NCBI GenBank assembly: GCA_021737905.1
Contig: JAIPDA010000134.1
Coordinates: 1-6,724, forward strand
Length of the DNA stretch: 6,724 nt
From: Rhodoferax sp.
GTDB taxonomy: Bacteria; Pseudomonadota; Gammaproteobacteria; Burkholderiales; Burkholderiaceae_C
Direction of reading: 5' to 3'
The position numbers and the translations under genes were made by a program. A model generated the notes under the pieces. That model had not been told where the DNA came from. It searched no databases and was given only the letters and a program-made list of their open reading frames with translations. Of the stretch, positions 1 through 5,931 are shown piece after piece (within the stretch, counting starts at the first letter, position 1; each line of letters opens with the position of its first letter).

Positions 1-1
1 C

Positions 2-502
2 CCGAACGGCGACGACGCACCCACGCTGTGGCGCCGGCGTGTTCACCACCTGACCTTTTACGGCTTCATGCTGTGCTTTGCCTCCACCTCGGTGGCCACG
101 CTCTACCACTACCTGTTCAACTGGCAGGCGCCTTACGGCTACACCAGCCTGCCCGTGATCTTGGGCACGGTGGGCGGCATCGGCTTGCTGATCGGGCCGG
201 CCGGCTTGCTGTGGCTCAATTTGCGCCGCCACGCCAGTCACGGCGACGCGGCTCAGAAGCCGATGGACCGCGGCTTCATCGCCTTGCTGTTCCTCATCAG
301 CCTGACCGGCCTGGCCCTGCTGGTCTGGCGCGACACTGTCGCCATGGCCTTGCTGCTGGCGGTGCACCTGGGCACGGTGATGACCTTTTTTGTCACGCTG
401 CCCTACGGCAAGTTTGCGCACGGCGTTTTCCGCAGCGCCGCGCTGCTCAAGTTCGCTATTGAAAAGCGCCAGCCCACGCAGTTGGCTTTGCCCGAGGCCT
501 GA
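2..502 (+). CDS. tcuB: TcuB/CitB-type tricarballylate/citrate utilization membrane protein, C-terminal part (5' end outside window)
   Basis: The reading frame is open from the window edge (first full codon at 2) to a TGA at 500-502, giving 166 C-terminal residues. In the TcuB family, an N-terminal 4Fe-4S region (not in this window) precedes a heme-binding membrane region. Together they take electrons from the flavoprotein TcuA, the tricarballylate dehydrogenase, and pass them to the quinone pool. Visible here are four hydrophobic stretches, at about residues 18-40, 47-73, 91-109 and 112-133 of the fragment. Histidines lie near them (HH at 15-16, YHY at 35-37, AVHLG at 120-124, KFAHG at 137-141) and are plausible heme ligands. 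The family-typical phrases TSLPVILGT, GPAGLLWLN and LPYGKFAHG are present. The rest of a tcu cluster (tcuA, a transporter or a TctC-like protein, a LysR regulator) would be expected upstream, outside the window. The family call is firm. The actual substrate (tricarballylate, citrate or aconitate) cannot be decided from this part. Confidence 0.85.
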   Translation, partial: PNGDDAPTLWRRRVHHLTFYGFMLCFASTSVATLYHYLFNWQAPYGYTSLPVILGTVGGIGLLIGPAGLLWLNLRRHASHGDAAQKPMDRGFIALLFLISLTGLALLVWRDTVAMALLLAVHLGTVMTFFVTLPYGKFAHGVFRSAALLKFAIEKRQPTQLALPEA

Positions 503-512
503 AAGCGGGGAT

Positions 513-565
513 GGGATGGACTCCTGCCCCCCGATCAGGTCGAGGGCAGGCTACGCCGGAATGAC
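513..565 (-). repeat. Dispersed repeat, copy 1 (inverted relative to copy 2 at 4440-4493)
   Basis: Read on the - strand, this 53-nt stretch matches 4440-4493 of the + strand at 47 of 54 aligned positions by my hand alignment (six mismatches and one extra G in copy 2). It begins with GTCATTCC and ends with GTCCATCCC. A hairpin is conserved inside it: CCTGCCC at 523-529 pairs with GGGCAGG at 544-550 (7 bp, 14-nt loop). Two diverged copies in separate intergenic gaps show a dispersed repeat family. Whether it is a REP-like or a MITE-like element cannot be told from two copies, and no target-site duplication is obvious. Confidence 0.75.
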
Positions 566-610
566 GGAGAGCGAGGAATGAAAGAGGGCGCAGGAATGAC
601 GGCTCTTGTC

Positions 611-640
611 CCGTCATCCTCGCGAACGCGGGGATCCATC
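611..640 (+). repeat. Short REP-like unit with hairpin
   Basis: This unit starts CCGTCATCC and ends GGATCCATC, like the ends of the longer repeat, but its middle is a short hairpin. CCTCGCG at 618-624 faces CGCGGGG at 627-633 (7 pairs including one T-G wobble, with a very tight turn). It has the form of the short CGTCATTCCCGCGAA-type repeats common between genes in many proteobacteria. A TTTT at 641-644 follows the hairpin by 7 nt on the + strand, so weak terminator activity for tcuB is possible but not convincing. Confidence 0.55.
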
Positions 641-654
641 TTTTCCTCGAAATT

Positions 655-2163
655 TTACTGAAACGCTACCTCTGAAAAACTGCGCAGCTTGCGGCTGTGC
701 AACTGGCTGCTGCCCTGGCTGCGCAAAAGTTCCAGCGCGCGGATGCCGATGCGCAGGTGCTGGTCTACGCGTTCGCGGTAGAAGTGGTCGGCCATGCCTG
801 GCAGTTTGATCTCGCCGTGCAGCGGTTTGTCGCTCACGCACAAGAGCGTGCCGTAGGGCACGCGAAAGCGAAAACCGTTGGCGGCGATCGTGGCGCTTTC
901 CATGTCCAGCGCGACCGCGCGGCTCTGGCTGAAACGGCGCTGCGGCTGGTTGGCCGGCAGCAGCTCCCAGTTGCGGTTGTCGGTGCTGGCCACGGTGCCG
1001 GTGCGCATGATGCGTTTGAGCTCGGGCCCTTGCAGGTGCGTCACATCTTCAACGGCTTGCTGCAAGGCCATCTGGATCTCGGCCAGCGCCGGGATCGGCA
1101 CCCACAGCGGCAGCTCTTCGTCGAGCACATGGTCCTCGCGCACATAACCGTGGGCCAGCACATAGTCGCCCAGTTGCTGGCTGCTGCGCAAACCGGCGCA
1201 GTGGCCCAGCATCAGCCAGGCGTGCGGCCTGAGCACGGCCACGTGGTCGGTGATGTTTTTGGCGTTGGCCGGGCCGACGCCGATGTTGACCATGGTGATG
1301 CCGCTGCGGTCGGCGCGCAGCAGGTGGTAGCCGGGCATTTGCGGCAGGCGTGGCGGTGCCAGACCAAAAGCGTCAACGGCCTCGGCAGGCAATCCGGCGC
1401 GCCGTGTCACCATATTGCCCGGCTCGACAAAGGCCACATAGGGGCTGTCAGGCCGGCGCATTTCTTCATGGCCTAACCGCACGAACTCGTCGATGTAAAA
1501 CTGGTAGTTGGTGAACAGCACAAAGTTTTGAAACCAGTCGGGCGAGGTGCCTGTGTAGTGACGCAGGCGCAGCAGTGAATAGTCCACCCGCGCCGCCGTG
1601 AACAGCGCCAGCGGTTGCGGCTCGCCGGGACGCGCTTCGTAAGTGCCGTTGGCAATGCCGTCGTCCATGGCGGCCAGGTCGGGCAGGTCAAAGGCGTCGC
1701 GCATCAGCAGGCGTCGCTCGGCGCTCAGGCTGCCTTCAATGTGGTCGCGCTCGGCAAATGAAAAATGCACCGGTATCGGCTGCGAGCTGGTGCCTACTTC
1801 GAGTGCCACCGAATGGTTTTGCAGCAGCAGGCTGAACTGCTCAAGGTAGTAATTGGCGTACAGCTCGGGCCGGGTCAGCGTGGTTTCGTAGTGACCGGGT
1901 CCGGCGACAAAGCCGTAGCTCAGCAGTGAAATATCGGGCGTTTCCAGAATGGCGCGCGCCACGGTCGTGGTGTGGATGCGCACAAAGGGGTAGCAGGCGC
2001 GCACGCGGCCGGGCAGGCTCTCGCCGGCCACGTAGCGCTGCATGCAGTCACGCAGATGCGCGATCTGTTGGCTGTAAATCAGCTGCACCTGGGCCAGTGC
2101 TTCGGCAGCGTTGGTGTGGCGCGTTGGCGCGGTGAAGGCGGGCAGGTAGGGTGCGGGTTTCAT
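655..2163 (-). CDS. amn: AMP nucleosidase
   Basis: This 502-residue protein hydrolyses AMP to adenine and ribose 5-phosphate (EC 3.2.2.4) in the cytoplasm, a route for adjusting the adenylate pool and salvaging adenine. Family knowledge: E. coli Amn is about 484 residues, with an N-terminal regulatory domain before a catalytic domain of the purine nucleoside phosphorylase fold. Here the N-terminal domain covers roughly residues 20-180. The catalytic half carries NIGVGPANAKN (293-303), LGHCAGLR (319-326), LDMES (419-423; the Met-Glu-Ser element that contacts ribose in this fold) and SDKPLHGE (444-451), whose Asp445 matches the catalytic Asp of the family. The last 20 or so residues (about 482-502) form a polar tail past the conserved core. 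The ATG has AAGG 9 nt upstream, in the 16-nt gap after gor. That spacing points to co-transcription with gor and expression from a promoter upstream of gor. No frameshift or missing key residue is seen. Confidence 0.95.
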   Translation of the reverse strand: MKPAPYLPAFTAPTRHTNAAEALAQVQLIYSQQIAHLRDCMQRYVAGESLPGRVRACYPFVRIHTTTVARAILETPDISLLSYGFVAGPGHYETTLTRPELYANYYLEQFSLLLQNHSVALEVGTSSQPIPVHFSFAERDHIEGSLSAERRLLMRDAFDLPDLAAMDDGIANGTYEARPGEPQPLALFTAARVDYSLLRLRHYTGTSPDWFQNFVLFTNYQFYIDEFVRLGHEEMRRPDSPYVAFVEPGNMVTRRAGLPAEAVDAFGLAPPRLPQMPGYHLLRADRSGITMVNIGVGPANAKNITDHVAVLRPHAWLMLGHCAGLRSSQQLGDYVLAHGYVREDHVLDEELPLWVPIPALAEIQMALQQAVEDVTHLQGPELKRIMRTGTVASTDNRNWELLPANQPQRRFSQSRAVALDMESATIAANGFRFRVPYGTLLCVSDKPLHGEIKLPGMADHFYRERVDQHLRIGIRALELLRSQGSSQLHSRKLRSFSEVAFQ

Positions 2164-2179
2164 GGGGTCAGACCTTGGT

Positions 2180-3547
2180 TCAGGCTTTCACGGGTTCGCG
2201 CATGGTCACAAATTCTTCGGCCGCCGTCGGGTGAATGCCAATGGTGCTGTCAAACACGGCCTTGGTTGCGCCGGCTTTCATGGCCACCGCAAAGCCCTGC
2301 ACGATCTCGCCGGCTTCGGCGCCCACCATGTGCAGGCCGACCACGCGGTCAGAGGCTGCGTCCACCAGCAGCTTCATGAAGGTGCGCTCGCTGCTGCCGC
2401 TGAGCGTGTGCTTGAGCGCTTTGAATTCGCTTTTGAAAACACGCACCGCGCCAAAACGCTCGCGCGCCTGGGCCTCGGTCAAGCCTACTGTGCCGATGTT
2501 CGGGTGCGTGAACACCGCTGTCGGAATGAAGTCGTAGCTCATGCTGCGTGGCGCCTTGCCGGCGGCCGCACCCAGCAGATGGTCCACCACCACCATGGCC
2601 TCGCCCAGCGCCACCGGCGTGAGCTGCACGCGCGCAGTGACGTCGCCCACGGCGTAAATGTGCGGCAGCGAGGTCTGGTAGTTGTCGTTGACCAGAATAG
2701 CGCCATCGGGTTTTTGCGCGATGCCCAGTGCTTCCAGGCCCAGCCCTTCAATCAGCGGCACGCGGCCGGTGGCGTAGAGCACCGCGTCGAATTCGAGGCT
2801 GCTGCCGTCTTGCAGCGTGACCTGCAGTCCTCTGGCAGTTTTAACGATAGAGGCCACGTCAGCGTTCAGCCGCAGGTCCACGCCGGCCTTGCGCATTTCA
2901 GCCGCGATGAAGTGGCGTATTTCTTCGTCAAAGCCGCGCAGCACTTGCGCGCCGCGGTACAACTGCGTGACACTTGCGCCCAGGCCCTTGAAGATGGACG
3001 CGAACTCGCAAGCGATGTAGCCGCCGCCGACCACCAGCAGGCGCTTCGGGAAGGGGTCGATGTCAAAAATCTCATTCGATGTGATGACATGCTCGCGCCC
3101 GGCGATCTCGGGCACGCTGGGTTGGCCGCCGGTGGCGATCAGGATGTTTTTCGCCGTCAAACGCTGGGCCCCGACGGCCACCGTGTGCGCGTCCACCAGC
3201 GTGGCCCAGCCTTCAATCACCTGCACGCCCGCGCCTTTGAGGAGTTGCAGGTAAATGCCATTGAGGCGGGTGATCTCGCGCGCGCGGTTGGCCTTGAGGG
3301 CAGACCAGTCCAGCACCGGGGCGGTGCCGACCCAGCCAAAGCCGTGCGAGGCTTCAAAAGATTCGGCGAAATGCGCGGCGTAGCTGTAGAGTTTTTTGGG
3401 AATGCAGCCCACATTGACGCACGTGCCGCCCATGGCCTGCGCTTCGATCAGCGCAACTTTGGCACCGCGTTGCGCCGCCATGCGCGCCGCCCGCACACCA
3501 CCACTGCCGCCACCGATCACCAGCAAATCAAAGTCAAAAACTGTCAT
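2180..3547 (-). CDS. gor: Glutathione-disulfide reductase
   Basis: This 455-residue FAD enzyme reduces glutathione disulfide to glutathione with NADPH in the cytoplasm (EC 1.8.1.7). The FAD-binding motif GGGSGG is at residues 12-17. The redox-active disulfide lies in GGTCVNVGC (40-48; Cys43 and Cys48). The NADPH Rossmann segment is VGGGYIACEFA (173-183), and Arg198 and Arg204 (YRGAQVLRGFD) fit the arginine pair that selects NADPH over NADH. The second FAD motif AVGDVT is at 299-304. The C-terminal HPTAAEEF (439-446) supplies the His-Glu acid/base pair (His439, Glu444) for the partner subunit of the dimer. Length matches the family (E. coli 450). I chose the ATG at 3547 because the protein begins right before the FAD domain and AAAGG sits 5 nt upstream. 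An in-frame start at 3589 would add 14 unconserved residues. Trypanothione reductase or another disulfide reductase is less likely given the overall match. Confidence 0.95.
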   Translation of the reverse strand: MTVFDFDLLVIGGGSGGVRAARMAAQRGAKVALIEAQAMGGTCVNVGCIPKKLYSYAAHFAESFEASHGFGWVGTAPVLDWSALKANRAREITRLNGIYLQLLKGAGVQVIEGWATLVDAHTVAVGAQRLTAKNILIATGGQPSVPEIAGREHVITSNEIFDIDPFPKRLLVVGGGYIACEFASIFKGLGASVTQLYRGAQVLRGFDEEIRHFIAAEMRKAGVDLRLNADVASIVKTARGLQVTLQDGSSLEFDAVLYATGRVPLIEGLGLEALGIAQKPDGAILVNDNYQTSLPHIYAVGDVTARVQLTPVALGEAMVVVDHLLGAAAGKAPRSMSYDFIPTAVFTHPNIGTVGLTEAQARERFGAVRVFKSEFKALKHTLSGSSERTFMKLLVDAASDRVVGLHMVGAEAGEIVQGFAVAMKAGATKAVFDSTIGIHPTAAEEFVTMREPVKA

Positions 3548-3552
3548 GAAAA

Positions 3553-3557
3553 CCTTT
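3553..3557 (-). promoter_or_regulatory. Ribosome binding site of gor
   Basis: AAAGG on the - strand, 5 nt before the ATG at 3547. It decides the start in favour of 3547 over the in-frame upstream start at 3589. Confidence 0.6.
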
Positions 3558-3670
3558 GGATTGGAAAGACTTGGGGCAAACCTTAGCACTGGCGGGTGAC
3601 GGCTTGCCGGAGTAGAAGCCGGGACACCGTCGGCTGCACATGATCGAACGAGTAACGGATAAAGGGCGGA

Positions 3671-4078
3671 CTAATTGCTAATTGTCCAGTCTTCCACCAA
3701 AAGTTCAGGCACTTGAGCCATCGCCCTGTCACTGCTGATCAATGCCGCCTTCAGCTGCAAGGCATGCGCCGCAATCTGCATGTCCAGTGCCGCTAAGGGA
3801 GTGCCATTGCTTTGCATCAGAGCGCGCAGTGTGCCGTAAGTTTGCGCCACGGCATCATCCCATGGCAGCACTTCAACACGACGCAAAAACTCATTCACAG
3901 CGGCTTTCAGCGCCACAGCCTCAGGCCGTTTGGCAAGCCCAAACGCCAGTTCACCCGCAGTGATGGCTGATATGCAAACGCTGTGCATGGGCACCGCCAA
4001 CAAATGCTGCGTGGCTTGCGGATGGCGTTTGATGAGGTGGCTGACGGTGTTGGTGTCCAGCAGGTAAAGCGGTGTCAT
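3671..4078 (-). CDS. vapC: VapC-type PIN-domain toxin (ribonuclease)
   Basis: This 135-residue single-domain protein belongs to the PIN-domain VapC/FitB family, metal-dependent endoribonucleases that cut tRNA or rRNA and stop translation when not bound by the VapB antitoxin. The acidic residues that hold Mg2+/Mn2+ are all visible: Asp8 in LLDTN, Glu43 in TAGELAFG, Asp99 in ALDMQIAAHA and Asp117 in SSDRAM. The toxin therefore looks intact. The end PELLVEDW is typical of the family. One difference is the segment LISSDRAM, where many relatives have a T-N-N type sequence; the acidic position is still filled. It follows the antitoxin gene by 8 nt, with GAG 7 nt before the ATG, so it is probably translated by coupling from the antitoxin message. 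The specific RNA target cannot be read from the sequence. Confidence 0.9.
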   Translation of the reverse strand: MTPLYLLDTNTVSHLIKRHPQATQHLLAVPMHSVCISAITAGELAFGLAKRPEAVALKAAVNEFLRRVEVLPWDDAVAQTYGTLRALMQSNGTPLAALDMQIAAHALQLKAALISSDRAMAQVPELLVEDWTISN

Positions 4079-4086
4079 GTGCCGGC

Positions 4087-4371
4087 TCAGTGTCCGGTAG
4101 GACTGGACACCAAATCAAATGGGTCGCGCTCTTGGGTGTCTGTGTGGCCTTGAGTCAACCGTTCGGTCGTGCTTAAAAAGTCGTCTGACACTTGAGCGTT
4201 TTCAGTGGCGGCCAAGAAGCCGTTCCAGTCTTCGGGGCGGCGCGAGAGGATGACATCGCCCGTCACGGGGTCTTTGCGGATGAAGACTTCGTGGGTGTCA
4301 AACCTGTATGCAGCGGGTAGCCGCACCGCTTGGCTTCGGCCGTTGACGAATAGTTTGGCGGTTTGGGACAT
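4087..4371 (-). CDS. vapB: VapB-type antitoxin (AbrB/SpoVT-like DNA-binding domain)
   Basis: This 94-residue protein neutralises the toxin encoded just downstream and, with it, represses its own promoter. Residues 1-46 form the swapped-hairpin AbrB-like DNA-binding domain, recognised by KLFVNGRSQAVRLPAAYRF (6-24), VFIRKD (29-34) and GDVILSRRP (38-46), the VagC/VapB subtype. Residues 47-94 are polar and probably disordered until bound. The RDPFDL near the end (82-87) resembles the toxin-binding tail found in this family. It is somewhat longer than many VapB proteins (about 75-85 residues). The start is well supported by GGAGG at 4378-4382, 6 nt before the ATG. It is the first gene of the - strand block and diverges from dbpA. 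The base composition of the vapBC pair looks less GC-rich than that of its neighbours, which fits later acquisition, though I did not compute it. Confidence 0.9.
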   Translation of the reverse strand: MSQTAKLFVNGRSQAVRLPAAYRFDTHEVFIRKDPVTGDVILSRRPEDWNGFLAATENAQVSDDFLSTTERLTQGHTDTQERDPFDLVSSPTGH

Positions 4372-4377
4372 CGTAAG

Positions 4378-4382
4378 CCTCC
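4378..4382 (-). promoter_or_regulatory. Strong ribosome binding site of vapB
   Basis: GGAGG on the - strand, 6 nt before the ATG at 4371. It is the best Shine-Dalgarno match in the window. The toxin gene has only a weak site, consistent with the antitoxin being made in excess. Confidence 0.75.
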
Positions 4383-4390
4383 ATCGGAAA

Positions 4391-4409
4391 TGGTAGATAC
4401 CACAGTATA
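4391..4409 (-). promoter_or_regulatory. Candidate vapBC promoter -10 box with overlapping palindromic operator
   Basis: On the - strand TATACT (4404-4409) resembles a sigma-70 -10 box and would start transcription about 25 nt before vapB. No good -35 box is seen 16-18 nt further up. Two overlapping inverted repeats cover the same place: TGGTA-TC-TACCA (4391-4402, 5-bp arms) and ATAC-N4-GTAT (4397-4408). VapB-type antitoxins bind palindromes that overlap their own promoter, so this is the natural operator candidate. The inverted repeats are directly seen; their function is inference. Confidence 0.45.
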
Positions 4410-4439
4410 TCCCACGGGTCTTATTTTGTGCTGCCCCAG

Positions 4440-4493
4440 GTCATTGCTGCGGAGCCTGCCCTTGAGCTGATCGGGGGGGCAGGAATCCATCCC
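4440..4493 (+). repeat. Dispersed repeat, copy 2, in the dbpA leader
   Basis: This is the inverted partner of the repeat at 513-565 (47 of 54 aligned positions by hand). The internal hairpin is kept: CCTGCCC at 4455-4461 pairs perfectly with GGGCAGG at 4477-4483 (15-nt loop). It begins with GTCATT and ends with AATCCATCCC, and lies 27 nt before the dbpA ATG. Depending on the start of transcription, it may be part of the dbpA leader RNA or may carry promoter sequence. Confidence 0.75.
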
Positions 4494-4508
4494 AGGCTGT
4501 CCGGCACC

Positions 4509-4514
4509 GATAAT
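4509..4514 (+). promoter_or_regulatory. Tentative -10 box for dbpA
   Basis: GATAAT matches the -10 consensus at five of six positions and ends 6 nt before the ATG at 4521. Transcription would then begin at or near the first base of the start codon. The matching -35 position (4486-4491, inside the repeat) is poor, so this is only a candidate. Confidence 0.22.
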
Positions 4515-4520
4515 CCTTCG

Positions 4521-5924
4521 ATGACTGCCTCCCCCGCCCCCCTTGATTTCGCCCGCCTGCCCCTGACGCCTGCCGCTCTGGCCAACCTCCAACTGCTCGG
4601 TTACACCCAGATGACGCCGATCCAGGCGGCCAGTTTGCCGATTGCCCTGCTGGGCAAAGACCTGATCGCGCAGGCCAAAACCGGCAGCGGCAAGACCGCC
4701 GCTTTTGCGCTGGCGCTGCTGGCCAACCTGAATGCGCGTCGCTTTGCGGTGCAGGCGATGGTGTTGTGCCCGACGCGAGAGCTGGCTGACCAGGTGACGC
4801 AGGAGATCCGCCGGCTGGCGCGGGCTGAAGAAAACATCAAGGTTGTTACGCTGTGTGGCGGTGTGGCCCTGCGCGGGCAAAACGCCAGCCTGGAACACGG
4901 CGCGCACATTGTGGTCGGCACGCCCGGGCGCATCATGGACCATCTGGAGCGCGGTCACCTGGACCTGTCCGCACTCAACACCCTGGTGCTGGACGAAGCC
5001 GACCGCATGCTCGACATGGGCTTTTTTGACGACATCGCCAAGGTGGCGCGCCAGTGCCCGCCCGAGCGGCAGACGTTGTTGTTTTCAGCGACTTACCCGG
5101 AAGGCATTGCCAAACTCAGCCAGCAGTTCATGCGCCAGCCGCAGACGGTGAAGGTTGAGGCGCAACACGAAGCCAGCAAAATCCGCCAGCGCTGGTACCA
5201 GGTGCGGGACAGTGAACGGCTGCACACGGTTTCCAAAGTGCTTAACCATTACCGTCCGGCCAGTACGCTGGCCTTTTGCAACACCAAGCTGCAGTGCCGC
5301 GAGCTGGTACAAGTTTTGAAGGCCCAGGGTTTCAGTGCGCTGGCCCTGTACGGCGAGCTGGAGCAGCGTGAACGCGACCAGGTGCTTGTGCAGTTTTCCA
5401 ACCGCAGTTGCTCGGTGCTGGTGGCCACTGACGTCGCGGCGCGCGGGCTGGATATTTCGCAGCTGGAGATGGTCATCAACGTGGACGTCACGCCTGACAG
5501 CGAAGTGCATATTCACCGCATCGGCCGCACCGGCCGCGCTGACGAAGAAGGTTGGGCGATCAGCCTGGCCTCCATGAACGAAATGGGCGCGGTCGGGCGC
5601 ATCGAGCAATTGCAAAACGTCGAGTCCGATTGGCACAAGGTGGAAGACCTGACGCCGGCCAGCCAGGAACCGCTGGTGCCACCCATGGTGACGCTGCAAA
5701 TTGTGGGCGGGCGCAAAGAAAAAATCCGCGCCGGCGACGTGCTGGGCGCACTGACGGGCGAGGCCGGCTTCACGCGTGAGCAGGTCGGCAAGATCAATGT
5801 CAACGAGTACTCGACCTATGTGGCGCTGGACCGCCGAATTGCCGACGAGGCGCTGCAAAAGCTCAGCGCCGGCAAGGTCAAGGGCAAGAGCGTGCGCGTG
5901 CGCCTGCTCGACGACGAGTCTTGA
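4521..5924 (+). CDS. dbpA: ATP-dependent RNA helicase DbpA
   Basis: This 467-residue DEAD-box helicase acts in 50S ribosome assembly and is directed to hairpin 92 of 23S rRNA by its C-terminal domain. Motifs in order: Q motif GYTQMTPIQ (27-35), motif I AKTGSGKT (52-59), Ia PTRELA (84-89), Ib TPGR (134-137), II DEAD (158-161), III SAT (189-191), V region ATDVAARGLD (302-311) and VI HRIGRTGR (332-339). The RRM-like DbpA RNA-binding domain (about 389-463) is recognised by GGRKEKIRAGDVLGALTG (396-413) and KVKGKSVRVRLL (452-463). This domain separates DbpA from RhlE, SrmB and CsdA. Length fits E. coli DbpA (457). I chose the ATG at 4521. An in-frame GTG at 4428 would add 31 residues translated from the dispersed repeat, so it is unlikely. 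No clear Shine-Dalgarno precedes the ATG. A GATAAT at 4509-4514 would place the transcription start at or next to the ATG, so a leaderless message is possible. Confidence 0.95.
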   Translation: MTASPAPLDFARLPLTPAALANLQLLGYTQMTPIQAASLPIALLGKDLIAQAKTGSGKTAAFALALLANLNARRFAVQAMVLCPTRELADQVTQEIRRLARAEENIKVVTLCGGVALRGQNASLEHGAHIVVGTPGRIMDHLERGHLDLSALNTLVLDEADRMLDMGFFDDIAKVARQCPPERQTLLFSATYPEGIAKLSQQFMRQPQTVKVEAQHEASKIRQRWYQVRDSERLHTVSKVLNHYRPASTLAFCNTKLQCRELVQVLKAQGFSALALYGELEQRERDQVLVQFSNRSCSVLVATDVAARGLDISQLEMVINVDVTPDSEVHIHRIGRTGRADEEGWAISLASMNEMGAVGRIEQLQNVESDWHKVEDLTPASQEPLVPPMVTLQIVGGRKEKIRAGDVLGALTGEAGFTREQVGKINVNEYSTYVALDRRIADEALQKLSAGKVKGKSVRVRLLDDES

Positions 5925-5931
5925 TGCCGGC

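Larger units (their letters stand above)
503..654. repeat. Convergent intergenic gap filled with dispersed repeat units
   Basis: This 152-nt gap between the ends of tcuB and amn holds no gene. It contains a longer repeat (513-565), two further GGAATGA-type end fragments (575-581 and 593-602) and a shorter unit at 611-640 in the opposite orientation. The units share a GTCATTCC-like end and a GGATCCATC-like end around different middles. ATGACGG at 596-602 pairs with CCGTCAT at 611-617 (7-bp stem, 8-nt loop). Because the flanking genes converge, hairpins here could slow or end transcription from both sides. Confidence 0.7.

Noticed and set aside
513..640. CRISPR-like array from repeated GGAATGA units
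   Set aside because: The units are degenerate, unevenly spaced and in both orientations, and no cas gene is present. They are REP-like intergenic repeats.
697..1476. Open frame of 259 codons on the + strand opposite amn
   Set aside because: Shadow of amn. There is no recognisable protein and the amn reading is intact.
2162..3586. Long open frame of 474 codons on the + strand opposite gor
   Set aside because: It mirrors gor almost exactly. Such antisense frames arise from GC-rich codon bias. Its product is rich in His, Arg and Ala with no recognisable domain, while the - strand frame is a complete glutathione reductase.
3598..3631. Imperfect hairpin between vapC and gor (GACGG/CCGTC outer stem, CCGG/CCGG inner stem) as terminator or riboswitch
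   Set aside because: The stem is interrupted by mismatches and no T-run follows on the - strand. No known riboswitch pattern is recognised.
4428..4520. N-terminal extension of DbpA from a GTG at 4428
   Set aside because: The extension would be translated from the dispersed repeat, and family proteins begin at about the ATG at 4521.
4263..4958. Open frame of 231 codons on the - strand across vapB, the repeat and dbpA
   Set aside because: It runs through three unrelated elements and overlaps clear genes in other frames.
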